Of a stretch of DNA of 64,000 nucleotides, positions 20,001 through 27,900 are shown piece by piece (within the stretch, counting starts at the first letter, position 1; each line of letters begins with the position of its first letter). Both the position numbers and the translations under genes were made by a program. This DNA is from Symsagittifera roscoffensis (taxonomy: Eukaryota > Xenacoelomorpha > Acoela > Convolutidae), in contig NC_087065.1 of the NCBI RefSeq assembly GCF_963678635.1, positions 65,191,374 to 65,255,373 on the forward strand, read 5' to 3'. A model generated the notes under the pieces. It searched no databases. It saw nothing but the letters and a program-made list of their open reading frames with translations, and was not told where the DNA came from.

Positions 20001-22924
20001 ACTTCAAGCCTCAGAAGGTAAACGTGAAGAGAGGTTCAACGAACGGACAGGTAGGGGAAGTGGAGATCGGCAAAGAATGGATCTCGAAGGCACATCAGGA
20101 GATGAGCAAACAAGTGACGAGTGATCCATTGGAGAGGAACAAGACGAGGAACACTTCCCGGACGTGGTGGGTGGCCCTCGAAACATTGAAGGAAATGGAG
20201 GACTGCTTGAAGAAGTTGGATAGTGGAATAGCTCGCAGGCGACGCAATTGGGCCACCCAGCAGAAAGCCGAGGTTAATAAGATAGAGATGGCAAGTCATC
20301 TGAAGAGGTCCTGGCAGAGTTTGTTGAAGGATCATTTTGAAGAGGCGATGAGAACATCCTCATCAGCACCGCCACTAATGGCGAATCCCTTCGTTAGAAC
20401 TGCGGGACAATTAATGTTCACCTGGAGTCTGGTGGGAATAGAGTTGGAGACATTGACCTCGTATGACAGGCTGAAGTTGGGAAGCAAGAAGCTAGAGGTG
20501 TATCAGGCACTGATGCAACACGTGGCCAGGGACAATTCAGGCTTGAGCCTGGCTAGAAGAAAAGATGCCACATGTTTCTTGAGATGGACAATGTCTATGA
20601 TGTCGGATAGCACCATCCTGGCATGCCACCAGAGAGCAAGTGGAAGTAAAACCATGGAGAGAAGAGTCTCAACGATCATCTTGAACGTATATCAGAGTAC
20701 AGGAATAGAGAAAGAAGATAGCTCCAGAGTATCCTTGGAGAACCATCGAAAGCTGGACGAGGTACGGAGGTTCTCTAATAAGAAGTTCGAGGAAGAACAT
20801 GATGTTCACCGTAACCTGGCCTCGTCAGAACAATACTCGAGACTCAGTGAGAAGGGGGAATACCAATATGTGTCTGGAGTGATGGGAATAGCCTACAATC
20901 CCTTCTTAGACTCGGAAGCTGGAGGAGCCCACAGAAACCATGAGGTAGCGGAGCTACTGAAGTTTTGGACAGAAAGGATAATGGAGATAGACGCAGTGGA
21001 GAAAGAGGGGCCGAGCCTGGGCCTGATTCTTGAGAAAACACCAGAGGTGATAAGCATACCGCGCTCAAACAAGAGAGTTGAAGTGAACATGGGCGGTGGA
21101 AATGGCTTGTTAACCACGAACTTGGGAGTGATATGGAAGCTACTAAGACCCTCCTGGTGTCCACATCCCCATGCGAGTCTAATCGAGGAAACCACCGAGC
21201 GAGTGAGGTTAGCCCCAACGGAAGATGAAGATCTGGCGAAGTTGAGTGTGCTACATAAGTTAATCACACCCCAGATGCAAGAACCAAGCGAAAGGACGAG
21301 CGACCCCGGGTCAACAAAGAAATTGGAGCCGGGTAGCTGTCTGGATTCGACGTGTGGGAACGGAGAGCACATCTGCGATGGACGGTCATGCGTCAGAATA
21401 CGGTCGTTTCAAAAAGAAGATCTGGTCACTTGGTTCGAAGACATCACAGAAAGGGAGAAAAGTGAAGTGCAAATAATAGCGGAATGTTACGCGAGAACCA
21501 CGGTGAATATAGCGACAGCTCTCGGATTCTTCTCGAGAATGTGTGATCTGCAGGCACTGGAGAGACTGGAGTCTGAGCATCATTTAGTGACGGCGTTGAG
21601 CGTAGAATCATGGCCCGGGGTGTTGCAGGTGACTCAAAAACACATCCGGAGCTGGAAGGTTGGTCTTGAGGCGGAAATGGGATTTCCCTTGAGCGAAGCT
21701 TATGGCTTGCCATTGAACGCGAAGTCGCTGATAGGGTCAATGATGGCCAACTTGTGCGGAAGTCACTACCCGCTACACATGGCGATGGTGGAAGTGTCCA
21801 GCCAGAGAATACTGGTGGACAAGGCCTTCTCAGTGCCCAAGTGCGTGAGGTTGGCTCGGATATCGCATCACTCGCACAAGTTGTTGAGAAAAATCAAAGG
21901 GACAGTACCAAAAGAATTGAGAGATGACTTGAGCGAAATCTGGGGAGAAGATCTTCTGAAGTTGGAAAGAGAAAACACAAGCGATCACGAAAGACAAAAC
22001 GTGATCGGGAAACCTGTGGGAAGTACTCCAAACCTGGAAGACAATGACACGATGCACGAGAAAATGATGGAGCTTGAGCCTCTCTTGGAAACCTCAGGGG
22101 AGCGTAATCTCAGGAGCATTGAGATCTCTCATGGGGAATGCCCATGCCACTGTTTGGCACAAACGGTGTGGTATCCAGATCACAAGAACCTTTGCCTGGT
22201 GTGGGATGTGGAAGAGATTCGGTCGATCGGACTGCCGGATCACCGGCAGAAGGTGACGCTCTTAGTAGTGAGCACGATGTTAGCTCTGAGATGGATAGAA
22301 GAGAATATAACGAAGTATCGGGAGGCGACGACACCAACGGCTGAGTCAATATACGCGATAGACTACAGCAGGAGACTTGAGTTGTTTGAGACTGCGTGCA
22401 AAGTATTCTCCATACCAACGGAAGTCAGGCACGTATGGAGTCGCTTGAGGTACTTTCCATGGTTTCGGGCGACACTGACGTCTTGGTTGTACAGGGCAAC
22501 GAAAGATCACATGAGAAAACATCAAAAGGAGTATCGACAGTTCCAGGCCGAGATTGGGCCGGAAGCTTTCAAGAGACCCCTGCTAACCCATCGTAATGCG
22601 ATCACGACGGGATGGAAGAGAGTGGGTAAGATGTCTAGAGACAATACCAAAGCGAGGGAGTCGATACTAGAGGAAGACCTGGCGAAGAACGTGAGCTTGA
22701 GCCTGCACAACTCCTTTTGCTTGAACCGAGAAGCTAGGGTGAAGGCACTACCCAACCAGGCAAAGAGATTGCAGGAGCAGAGAGAATGGATGCGATCTTA
22801 TGAACAACTGAAGGCTTGGGAGGAGATTGTGATTAGTTCCGATGATGAAGAGGAACTGTTGAGACAGTTTGCCGCATCTAGCACTTCAGGATGCAGTACA
22901 TCCAAGGCAAAGAGCACGAGGTGA
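14045..22924 (+). CDS. Giant second ORF of the retrotransposon: SGNH hydrolase-containing protein of unknown role (2,959 aa)
   Basis: The first ATG opens 2,959 codons with no break. Residues about 146-236 form a highly charged coiled coil. Residues about 411-570 are an SGNH/GDSL hydrolase with all four blocks: GDS at 415-417 (Ser417), Gly438, GTND at 464-467 (Asn466) and DGIHFD with Asp560 and His563. A second, diverged copy of the fold occupies about 836-1050, with GSD (841-843), GMND (Asn893) and DDH (His1047), so the nucleophile block is altered. The remaining 1,900 residues match nothing I recognise. They include charged linkers, two cysteine/histidine clusters (about 2440 and 2696-2702) and a SUMO-interaction-like IVISSDDEEE from 2928. 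There is no signal peptide or clear envelope layout. SGNH domains are known from CR1 LINE ORF1 proteins; this role is inferred from the fold only. Confidence 0.9.
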   Translation: MADRFWNSMPTALQRPTLDELYRRLRDLDHTQIDERMAVMLNAILQLEDQGECRESATEAVLIVGYTTEGISNRAQTRWLSWNADGGVRGFDLARNPGLSNNTEHGAGEFPLPTRPTARSTGQSSSKVPSMSRAQQTTEAYPELGVLRKDLEKALKERNKANLDRDQAKLDRERLQLERDQAVDERDQTLKLLEMLRAEHQQELKVRENAANRDQLKSELERIEQRQRELDAQKGARSNERVVTSSRPESRMEVDEAPRARGRFNLDREAREHMSEGLEVWIPNDATPSLRNLETQPVRPLMDVVLPGYTPTSTSSGSQVSGASSRLKELGEKLQQQSRERATRPELPPTWREQPVRNVVIASYKKDTEGNYHKHSRLDWNAEQQARRECFHDAAWVQYLAPPRVPEGAVHLIIGDSLVRVLTQIRSHWQTGVLSFAGAATPQMLATLDMLGMTKVYTVTLMVGTNDVSRGEARKVTRLGDKINCLLEELRIQMDPILLTICTVPYNMMFDQHSLEMNQRVRSLNKAIREIHRNSVLPLRLLDVAERMENKGFPEDTSKDGIHFDRPRGAEWLNDVFQVHINTLEADLLETAQFTLGPPPNPPFLASRALAGRLGARVDTRDSSRSNQTRLQSATPMESEEVESSTPPTSAMSSVVVADGRREKKSRETTRLRYPEKVKELDLETLECRRELAETLGIERVSHEDLNRHHCVDWLKAHEAHFSRTKLMETTDLTGIPTKTIMGPINYRPLKQLGSPGLIAEPPKHRTGIARIKLATPAQLKVVDKLLNPGGMELPDAAYEGPRLAEDPRYGKPCGGTQLAKTLAVYDRADPAAARVIIVAGSDFEGTSPKLFWPETLVYSLPGAELNQMLTLVVAIKSEMPCEPELLLFAGMNDHLHAMGLLEQLKGKEVPTSKKIWEAIQALFAAMNEVQENVASRFGSKTKVVFTTSPGYASMPPALQFVYAVLILIAEGSEWRILMAAPNRELEPVNLRLYRSELPAAWADISHALRGFYGLADVLIVLDEVLLLEISNFARQLKFSPVIGDDHPAINQLTASLWFRSMDVKVANSTSRTRGPSNERRNVVETEKQLESMKYRLTQENGWWPFLTPRLENATNKTREEAPLLVKQIWSFLEKQLELAERRDMTVVRFVSAANEVTIGGFWREHANGELKTRRDYEILKFLSPCWEREFLAGVFGTTATIFGAFVQEILGMPISLLLALYLVYPRYLFNMGPAYMFSRGVETLRVDGYLALVLLTHGELVSFHRLMEYGEPLSMGKVHTSIETSSYKCAAGLKTLLVQYLMMQNRYMTGEDENPTSREEWEKANRGMPLLTDLCLAMRSDPMGIIRGLEEVVTCIYGPAVTYAFPDPLVITYRHSVTHLSLISVLDGAALNWCQQEVLRARMSNTVLFGKVKDAEMMVCNFRGQMQCRMGGKREGPIEMYPKFWNLNPLTADGREILRIPAWKECFALVKRELETIMEKEILPATMPEFPIVRRMTLGMNSPLVVPSIMARMRAEEMQKDFTDGWDPLFIGYTAAVYFHTSEMKVNSWTTQAKKSRGSQPPGYEVRKVLRTLEKEGLDNMLPIWDDGRMIVMEGHVALVDDMKFATRKCKAPYGLEQVEIRQEGTELDAAGQLHVALTEYKKLDPATPSPLSVDTPGDKRSGPAEDRFKRILERRRNESEEESMDETLSEAGEDMEVGNTPEPGPSGEELTTQELLKDLSEENWADTATPPLNPSPRKNLELPLAGETFNMGMLLLSSEERGKNTFEGNRDIFLGSLEDDAWQEFLEEFNREVGSETTLDKFKKELWDAVVRFGEPLLIGTGLDEKARKELLNKLVELRNARSKTRKEKCEDSSTLKRKTVDKMVDDIKRDKIGTSNMIKSTNILKARAGGRQELEGVDGEVESMMIATTPSSRDVKTRKRKREVEGWGSPSVDAVSEGNLRETAPIVLARCKTAAYKNSSELRKPLEVEKEIEVSTSSTSEEDFKPQKVNVKRGSTNGQVGEVEIGKEWISKAHQEMSKQVTSDPLERNKTRNTSRTWWVALETLKEMEDCLKKLDSGIARRRRNWATQQKAEVNKIEMASHLKRSWQSLLKDHFEEAMRTSSSAPPLMANPFVRTAGQLMFTWSLVGIELETLTSYDRLKLGSKKLEVYQALMQHVARDNSGLSLARRKDATCFLRWTMSMMSDSTILACHQRASGSKTMERRVSTIILNVYQSTGIEKEDSSRVSLENHRKLDEVRRFSNKKFEEEHDVHRNLASSEQYSRLSEKGEYQYVSGVMGIAYNPFLDSEAGGAHRNHEVAELLKFWTERIMEIDAVEKEGPSLGLILEKTPEVISIPRSNKRVEVNMGGGNGLLTTNLGVIWKLLRPSWCPHPHASLIEETTERVRLAPTEDEDLAKLSVLHKLITPQMQEPSERTSDPGSTKKLEPGSCLDSTCGNGEHICDGRSCVRIRSFQKEDLVTWFEDITEREKSEVQIIAECYARTTVNIATALGFFSRMCDLQALERLESEHHLVTALSVESWPGVLQVTQKHIRSWKVGLEAEMGFPLSEAYGLPLNAKSLIGSMMANLCGSHYPLHMAMVEVSSQRILVDKAFSVPKCVRLARISHHSHKLLRKIKGTVPKELRDDLSEIWGEDLLKLERENTSDHERQNVIGKPVGSTPNLEDNDTMHEKMMELEPLLETSGERNLRSIEISHGECPCHCLAQTVWYPDHKNLCLVWDVEEIRSIGLPDHRQKVTLLVVSTMLALRWIEENITKYREATTPTAESIYAIDYSRRLELFETACKVFSIPTEVRHVWSRLRYFPWFRATLTSWLYRATKDHMRKHQKEYRQFQAEIGPEAFKRPLLTHRNAITTGWKRVGKMSRDNTKARESILEEDLAKNVSLSLHNSFCLNREARVKALPNQAKRLQEQREWMRSYEQLKAWEEIVISSDDEEELLRQFAASSTSGCSTSKAKSTR

Positions 22925-23355
22925 ATGGGCAAATCGGATGGATCTTGAGTCTTGAGAGGGAAGGGGGGCTTGAGTGTGAATCCGAGTGAAACTTGGATTC
23001 ACGAAAAAGAAATTTTAACAAAGTAAATATTGTTACTAATATACTATATCTATTATATAAATCGAAATGCTGCATGACAATTTCCTGATTGAATAGGACA
23101 AAAGAATTTTTAAAATGATTGGCTTGAAAAGCGAAAAATTCAAAGGTGCAGGTAAATGCAGATTTTGATTGCTGTTTAGCAATAGTGTGAAAATTTTAAA
23201 TGGTCGTGAATTTTGGGGTGTAGATAATCTTAAATCTGCTGCAAACTTCTGTAAATGACCACTGGCACTGTATCTTGAGCAACACTCGGTTTTTCTGGGA
23301 CTCACTGGCAGAAGACAGCGCGCGATGAGGACATCGATCTCGAGTCCGGGGAGTA
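22925..23355 (+). other. Retrotransposon 3' non-coding region up to the 3' LTR
   Basis: A purine tract GAGAGGGAAGGGGGG lies at 22954-22968, but it is almost 390 bp before the LTR. The purine run touching the LTR (GGGGAG, 23348-23353) is short, so the plus-strand primer site is not clear. Three CTTGAG hexamers cluster at 22944-22975. A frame from 23279 runs without stop into the 131-codon LTR frame but lacks an ATG. Confidence 0.5.
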
Positions 23356-24237
23356 TGTGCCAGTCGGTCATATTTGGAAGTTTGACCTTGAGAAGAGCAG
23401 AAAATACTTGATTTTGGAGAGAAATTTTATTTTTCAAAAATTCGAATGGAACATGTCATGCACGATTTTCTCGCGACAACTGAAAATCAGAAAAAGAAAT
23501 CAGAACAATTTTAGAGCAATTGCGGGAAAGTTAGAAAGTAAAAACGAGTGGGAAATTGCTATTCGCAATTTCCATCTATATATAATCGAGAGTAGAGCTG
23601 TCCTACTTGAAATAGAAGACAGAGTATCCCCGAGAGAGCGATTACTAAAGTTGGACCAGAGTGAACCTTCAGCGGAAAGGCGGACAACTAGAGTGTCCCA
23701 ACGGTCCAAGAGAACTCAAATTCTAGAGCATGAACTTATCCTTGCTGTCTAAACTATAAAACATTAAACTTCTCTTAGTCATTTATTTCTTGAGTTAGTT
23801 ACTGACTGGATTATTTCCCAATTCTTGAGCGTGCTGCTATGTGAGTACAAATTTAATTTCTAGAGTGTGTTTTATGATTGTTATGTTGAGATAAGGCGAG
23901 TTTTAGGTTGATCCATCTGAAATGGATCAAAGTCACACTGTCTAATAAAAAGTAACCTAACGGATTGTTCCAACCCGGTTTTTAACGGCGTTCATGTATT
24001 TTGGGTATCTAGAGACCTAAGTATGGGGACGTTTCTAATTCTAGAGTGGGGGGATATTTTAGTAGTAGCCTTTAAGCTGTAACGGGTCGTAGTCTCATGT
24101 CATAAGCGAACCGAACTGGCTCCGACCGTTCTTGAGGTGGGAAAACACAAGAGATAGTGTCCCTGACCCTTGAGCCAGTGGTTATAGGGCCTATTTTTCT
24201 TAAGCCTCATGTGTGACTGCAGTAGACGAATGTTACA
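23356..24237 (+). repeat. 3' LTR (882 bp)
   Basis: This is the same sequence as 1424-2305. The bases before it (ending in GAGTA) and after it (TTCTGG) differ from those around the 5' LTR, so the boundaries are sharp. The apparent absence of substitutions between the LTRs means insertion on a very short evolutionary time scale. Confidence 0.97.
23944..23949 (+). terminator. AATAAA polyadenylation signal in 3' LTR
   Basis: This is the copy of the LTR signal that would end the element's genomic RNA. Confidence 0.5.
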
Positions 24238-24240
24238 TTC

Positions 24241-24623
24241 TGGTGTCTCGTGTCACAAAATGGGTCACAACTGGCACTTACAGAGAAAGACTAACAAAGT
24301 GTAAACTGATGCCCATTGATGTGTACCTGGAGTACCTGGACCTTATTTTCTTCAATGCTCTCTTAGCTGGAAAACAGGATGTTTTGATATGGAACTATGT
24401 TACTCTTAGATATGACATGAGGTACAACTTACGTAGTTCAGAAAAACCGGTTTTCCTGGTTTCGAGCAGTCGACGAGCGTGCTATGGCCAGTGGTTTTTC
24501 AACAGGGTTGTAAAGAGCTCGAACAAACTCCATTCCAACAGCTATATCAGCCTATTTGACACACCAAGTATTTTCAAGGCTAAGTTAAAAGACTATTTTT
24601 TAGAAAAAAAAAACACTGACTGA
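24241..24623 (+). CDS. Non-LTR retrotransposon ORF2, C-terminal part after the LTR insertion
   Basis: This stretch continues the RT protein begun at base 1. The codon CTG that spans the insertion point is restored at 1423/24241, and the frame then runs to TGA at 24621-24623. It contains the MPIDVYLEYLDLIFF-type block seen after the RT thumb in many LINE proteins, followed by a basic segment and a WFFNRVVKSSNKL-like end typical of jockey/CR1 C-termini. The GTG at 24213 that could open an ORF here lies inside the LTR and is not a real start. The uninterrupted frame on both sides of a 22.8 kb insertion shows that the LINE was not much decayed when it was hit. Confidence 0.85.
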
Positions 24624-24680
24624 TTTTTAACTTTTTATTTTTAACTTCACCCAGATTGTTTTTAAACAATTAAAGTCTTA

Positions 24681-24704
24681 TACTACTACTACTACTACTA
24701 CTAC
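24681..24704 (+). repeat. (TAC)8 microsatellite, LINE tail
   Basis: Eight perfect TAC units terminate the LINE copy. Tail length would be polymorphic between copies. Confidence 0.9.
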
Positions 24705-24960
24705 ATATCACATGAAGCTTTTTAATTAAGTTTCTCACAACCAAAGGAAAAAAAATCCCGATGATGCACAAAATTTGTTGAAAAATTGGAATTTACATGT
24801 TGCTGAATATAAAAATTTTTGAGCAGGTCTTGTAGCATTTATAGTCCATTAAAGCTCCCAAAAGTTTTACGCTTTACACTCTCAATTTTGCAATATCCAG
24901 TTTTATGTCTAACTATTCTGATTTTAATTCAATTTGAATTTTCAGATCAACGCTCAAAAA

Positions 24961-27900
24961 ATGGCGTTTTTCAATGAGAAAATAAAAACAAAATATAAGA
25001 AAGTTCTGATTGGTAATTTCCGTCGAATCCGAAAGATACTTATTCCGGCGTACAGATTCGCTTCTTGGAGCCAGGAAGAGTTTATGGAATCTTTGCAGGA
25101 AATAAACAGACTGTCGTGCAAGTTAGTCGCAGAAACAAGAAGTCAGCTTTTATTCTCAATTTTACCAGGCAAGTTAAAGAACCTTTTGTAAAAAGGTGAC
25201 AGTAGCGTCCAACGTAGAACATCTGAGAAAAAACAGTACCCCTTAGATTTTCATTCAGATTTTTGGCTGTTTGATTGAATAGCATTGACAATTATCAAGT
25301 TCAAGGGAAAGGTTTTGAATTAACCATCGGCATAAAGTATCGGAATTAACCATCGGTATAAAGTATAGAGAAATACTGAAAGTGAAACAAAAACTCAAAT
25401 CGCTTACAAAAGCCGCTGAAAACTCGCCAGCCAAGCAGCACCAAAAGAGTTGTCATTTTCTACATCTGCCCCAAGTTATCCCCTGGTGCGGAACTTAGGG
25501 TATAAAATGCTTGGCCCTACACAACCCAGAGCTAGAGCTTAACGAACCAATATGCCCAAAATATAATGTTAAAGAAAAAAAAACGCCAACTACCGTCGCG
25601 ATAAAAAACAATCGGAGTAATCAGCTAGATTAAAAAAAAAGGTTAATTATAAAAGGGGCCCTTCCGTTTAGGTACGGTCGTGCACAAGCTGGATAGGGCC
25701 CATACCATGCAAAGATATCGACTTTGTTCAGCTAGATTCATGTAATGGGGGAATTAAATGAAAAATCCAAAAATGTGCATGTAAATTGTTAGTCAAAACC
25801 CTTAAAACGATATCGAACTCAGAATACGTCGAAAATTGCTGGAAAAAATCCCATGAAACGAAATATATCAAATAATTGTGTTAGAGGAGACTGCAAGCAA
25901 CCAAGAGTGATTAGGCAAGGCTGCTTAGTTTTTGTTACCGACCCAAGGGTTTACGAAAAGTTCCAACCGGTAGCTTTTGAAGACTTTGTTACATAAAAAA
26001 CATTAACCGAGGGCCAAAGTGCGTGTTTTGAACCCTGCGCTGAACCATGCAAAGATATCGAAATTAAAGATGTAAACAATTGATTTTGCCGGAATTCCAG
26101 AATTTTCAACTGCAGGATTTCGGAGCCGGATTACGGAATTCGTTTAGTGTGCTGCTGAGTAACTGCACAATTGCACAATGTATATATTAACGTTGGCTAG
26201 CTGTGTTTCACTGTGCTTTGTGCAACAACGTCATTACCGTTAAACGGAACAGATTGAATCCGGAGTTATCGGAAAAATTGGTTTTTGCTCTATGATAACA
26301 TTCTACTTTTTAATCAATCATTCAAATGTTTGAAAGCTAGTTTTTGTTCGTAGATAATAAAATCGTTCACGAAATTCCGGAGTTTTCCGGTATTGTTTTT
26401 TTTACCGGAATTGAAGTTAACTTTTCAAATCTTTCTGGGTACCAAGATATGGCGTGTTTTCTGTGATTTTTTTTCTAATATTTTGAATTGAACAAAATTA
26501 AGAGAACCTGAAATTCTCAACCCTCTGGTGAGTTGCCCTCATCATCTTGATTTTCCAGACATGGTTTATTTTGGATTTTTTATCCAAAAATCTGGATGAA
26601 AAACAGTTGAGAAAACTTGAAATTGTCGAACCTATAGTCCGGTGCCCATTTGGCTTCCGTGATGAGTTTTTCATGATTTTTTCTTTTTTTTAAAAAAAAC
26701 TATAGTAATTTGAATTTCTCAACAGTATGGTGAGATGCTGCAGGATACATTATTGGGTTTCGAAGCTGTCCAAATTTAAGTGCTCAAATCTTTTTGGTTT
26801 TCGAGATATGGCTTTTTGTTGTTTTTTTTTTTCATAAAACTAATACAGTTGCGAGAGCTAGTGGCTTGTAATCGGGAACAAGACTTATTTTCCGTAAACA
26901 ATTTTTCCTACACATTTTTTATACTTGAAATGGATAATGTTTTTCATCGATTATAAGCAACATCAAGACCCCCTCTCACTTGGCCTGGAGGTGATGCGGT
27001 TGATTTTGCACCCTATGGTTTGGGCTTCGAATCTTGGCCGGACCTTGTTTTTTTCAGCGTCTGAAATCCTATTGGTTATCTAGATATGGCATTTTTTTGT
27101 GTCTTCGAAGCTAATTACACTTGCGAGAGCTAGTGGCTTGGAATCGGTAACCAGACTTTTTTTCCCGTAAACAACTTTTATTACACATTTTTATACTTGA
27201 AATGGATAATGTTTTTCATCGATTCTAAGCAACATCAAGACCCCCTCTCACTTGGCCTGGAGGTAATGCGGTTGATTTTGCACCCTATGGTTTGGGCTTC
27301 GAATCTTGGCCGGACCTTGTTTCTTTCGGTGTCTGAAATTGAAATTTTTTTCCCGGAAAAAATTGAATAATCCGACTGTAGTTTGTCGGATTATGTTTTG
27401 TCGGCTTAGTTGACACACAATAGTTTTTTGTTACGCGAACAGTTTTAATGGTAGTCTTAATTGTCGTTGATTAACTCCTGTAGTTTTTTAAATTTATCCT
27501 TCGTGACTGGTATATTTTCGTTTTTTTTTTTTGAAAACTTTCAATGTGACCTAAAGCATGTATAAAGTCTTTGCCAGTAAAAGGCAGTTGCCTGTTAGTA
27601 AAACTTCTGCTCGATTCTGGAGGTCATAAGTTTGGATCTAGCTGTCATGAAAAATCTTTTTTTCCGGGTTTGGTAATTTTAAGGATGATTTTTGTAGATT
27701 TATTGGCTTTATTAGTTTTTTTGCTGGTGTTTGTTTCACTAGCGAGATATTAGTTTTTTGCTGCTGTTTATTTCACTTGCGAGAGCAAGTGACTTGTAAT
27801 CGGGAACTACACGTAAACAATTTTTCCTACAAATCTGTAAGAAATTGAACTTGCTTCATCTTGATTTTTGAACCTTATTAAGATTCGATGAACATAGTTC

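Larger units (their letters stand above)
1424..24237 (+). mobile_element. Giant Ty3/gypsy-type LTR retrotransposon, 22,814 bp, two giant ORFs
   Basis: Two direct repeats of 882 bp starting TGTG and ending TACA bound the element. Between them lie a 2.4 kb leader, an intact gag-pol ORF, a 522 bp spacer, a second intact ORF and a 431 bp 3' non-coding part. The domain order PR-RT-RNaseH-integrase-GPF and the paired zinc knuckles make it Ty3/gypsy (Metaviridae-like). It sits inside a LINE RT gene with TTC on both sides. At 22.8 kb it is far larger than the usual 5-10 kb; only giant families such as plant Ogre and planarian Burro are known to me at this scale. LTRs that look identical and two undamaged ORFs of about 2,900 codons imply a very recent, possibly active copy. 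Confidence 0.95.
24238..24704 (+). mobile_element. LINE 3' end: last part of ORF2, short 3' UTR and (TAC)8 tail
   Basis: The LINE resumes directly after the 3' LTR with the target-site copy TTC. After the stop at 24623 there is about 57 bp of T-rich 3' UTR and then eight perfect TAC units at 24681-24704. CR1/L2/jockey-type elements often end in a short simple repeat instead of poly(A). Host-like sequence follows. The upstream boundary of the LINE is outside the window. Confidence 0.8.

Noticed and set aside
19186-20007. Antisense frames inside ORF1 and ORF2 (up to 273 codons, also 12793-13422, 5605-6378, 8161-8865)
   Set aside because: They are shadows of purine-rich coding sequence; the sense frames carry the domains.
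14045-22924. ORF2 as a retroviral envelope gene
   Set aside because: No signal peptide, furin site or single C-terminal transmembrane anchor is visible. Hydrophobic patches near residues 1210-1240 are isolated.
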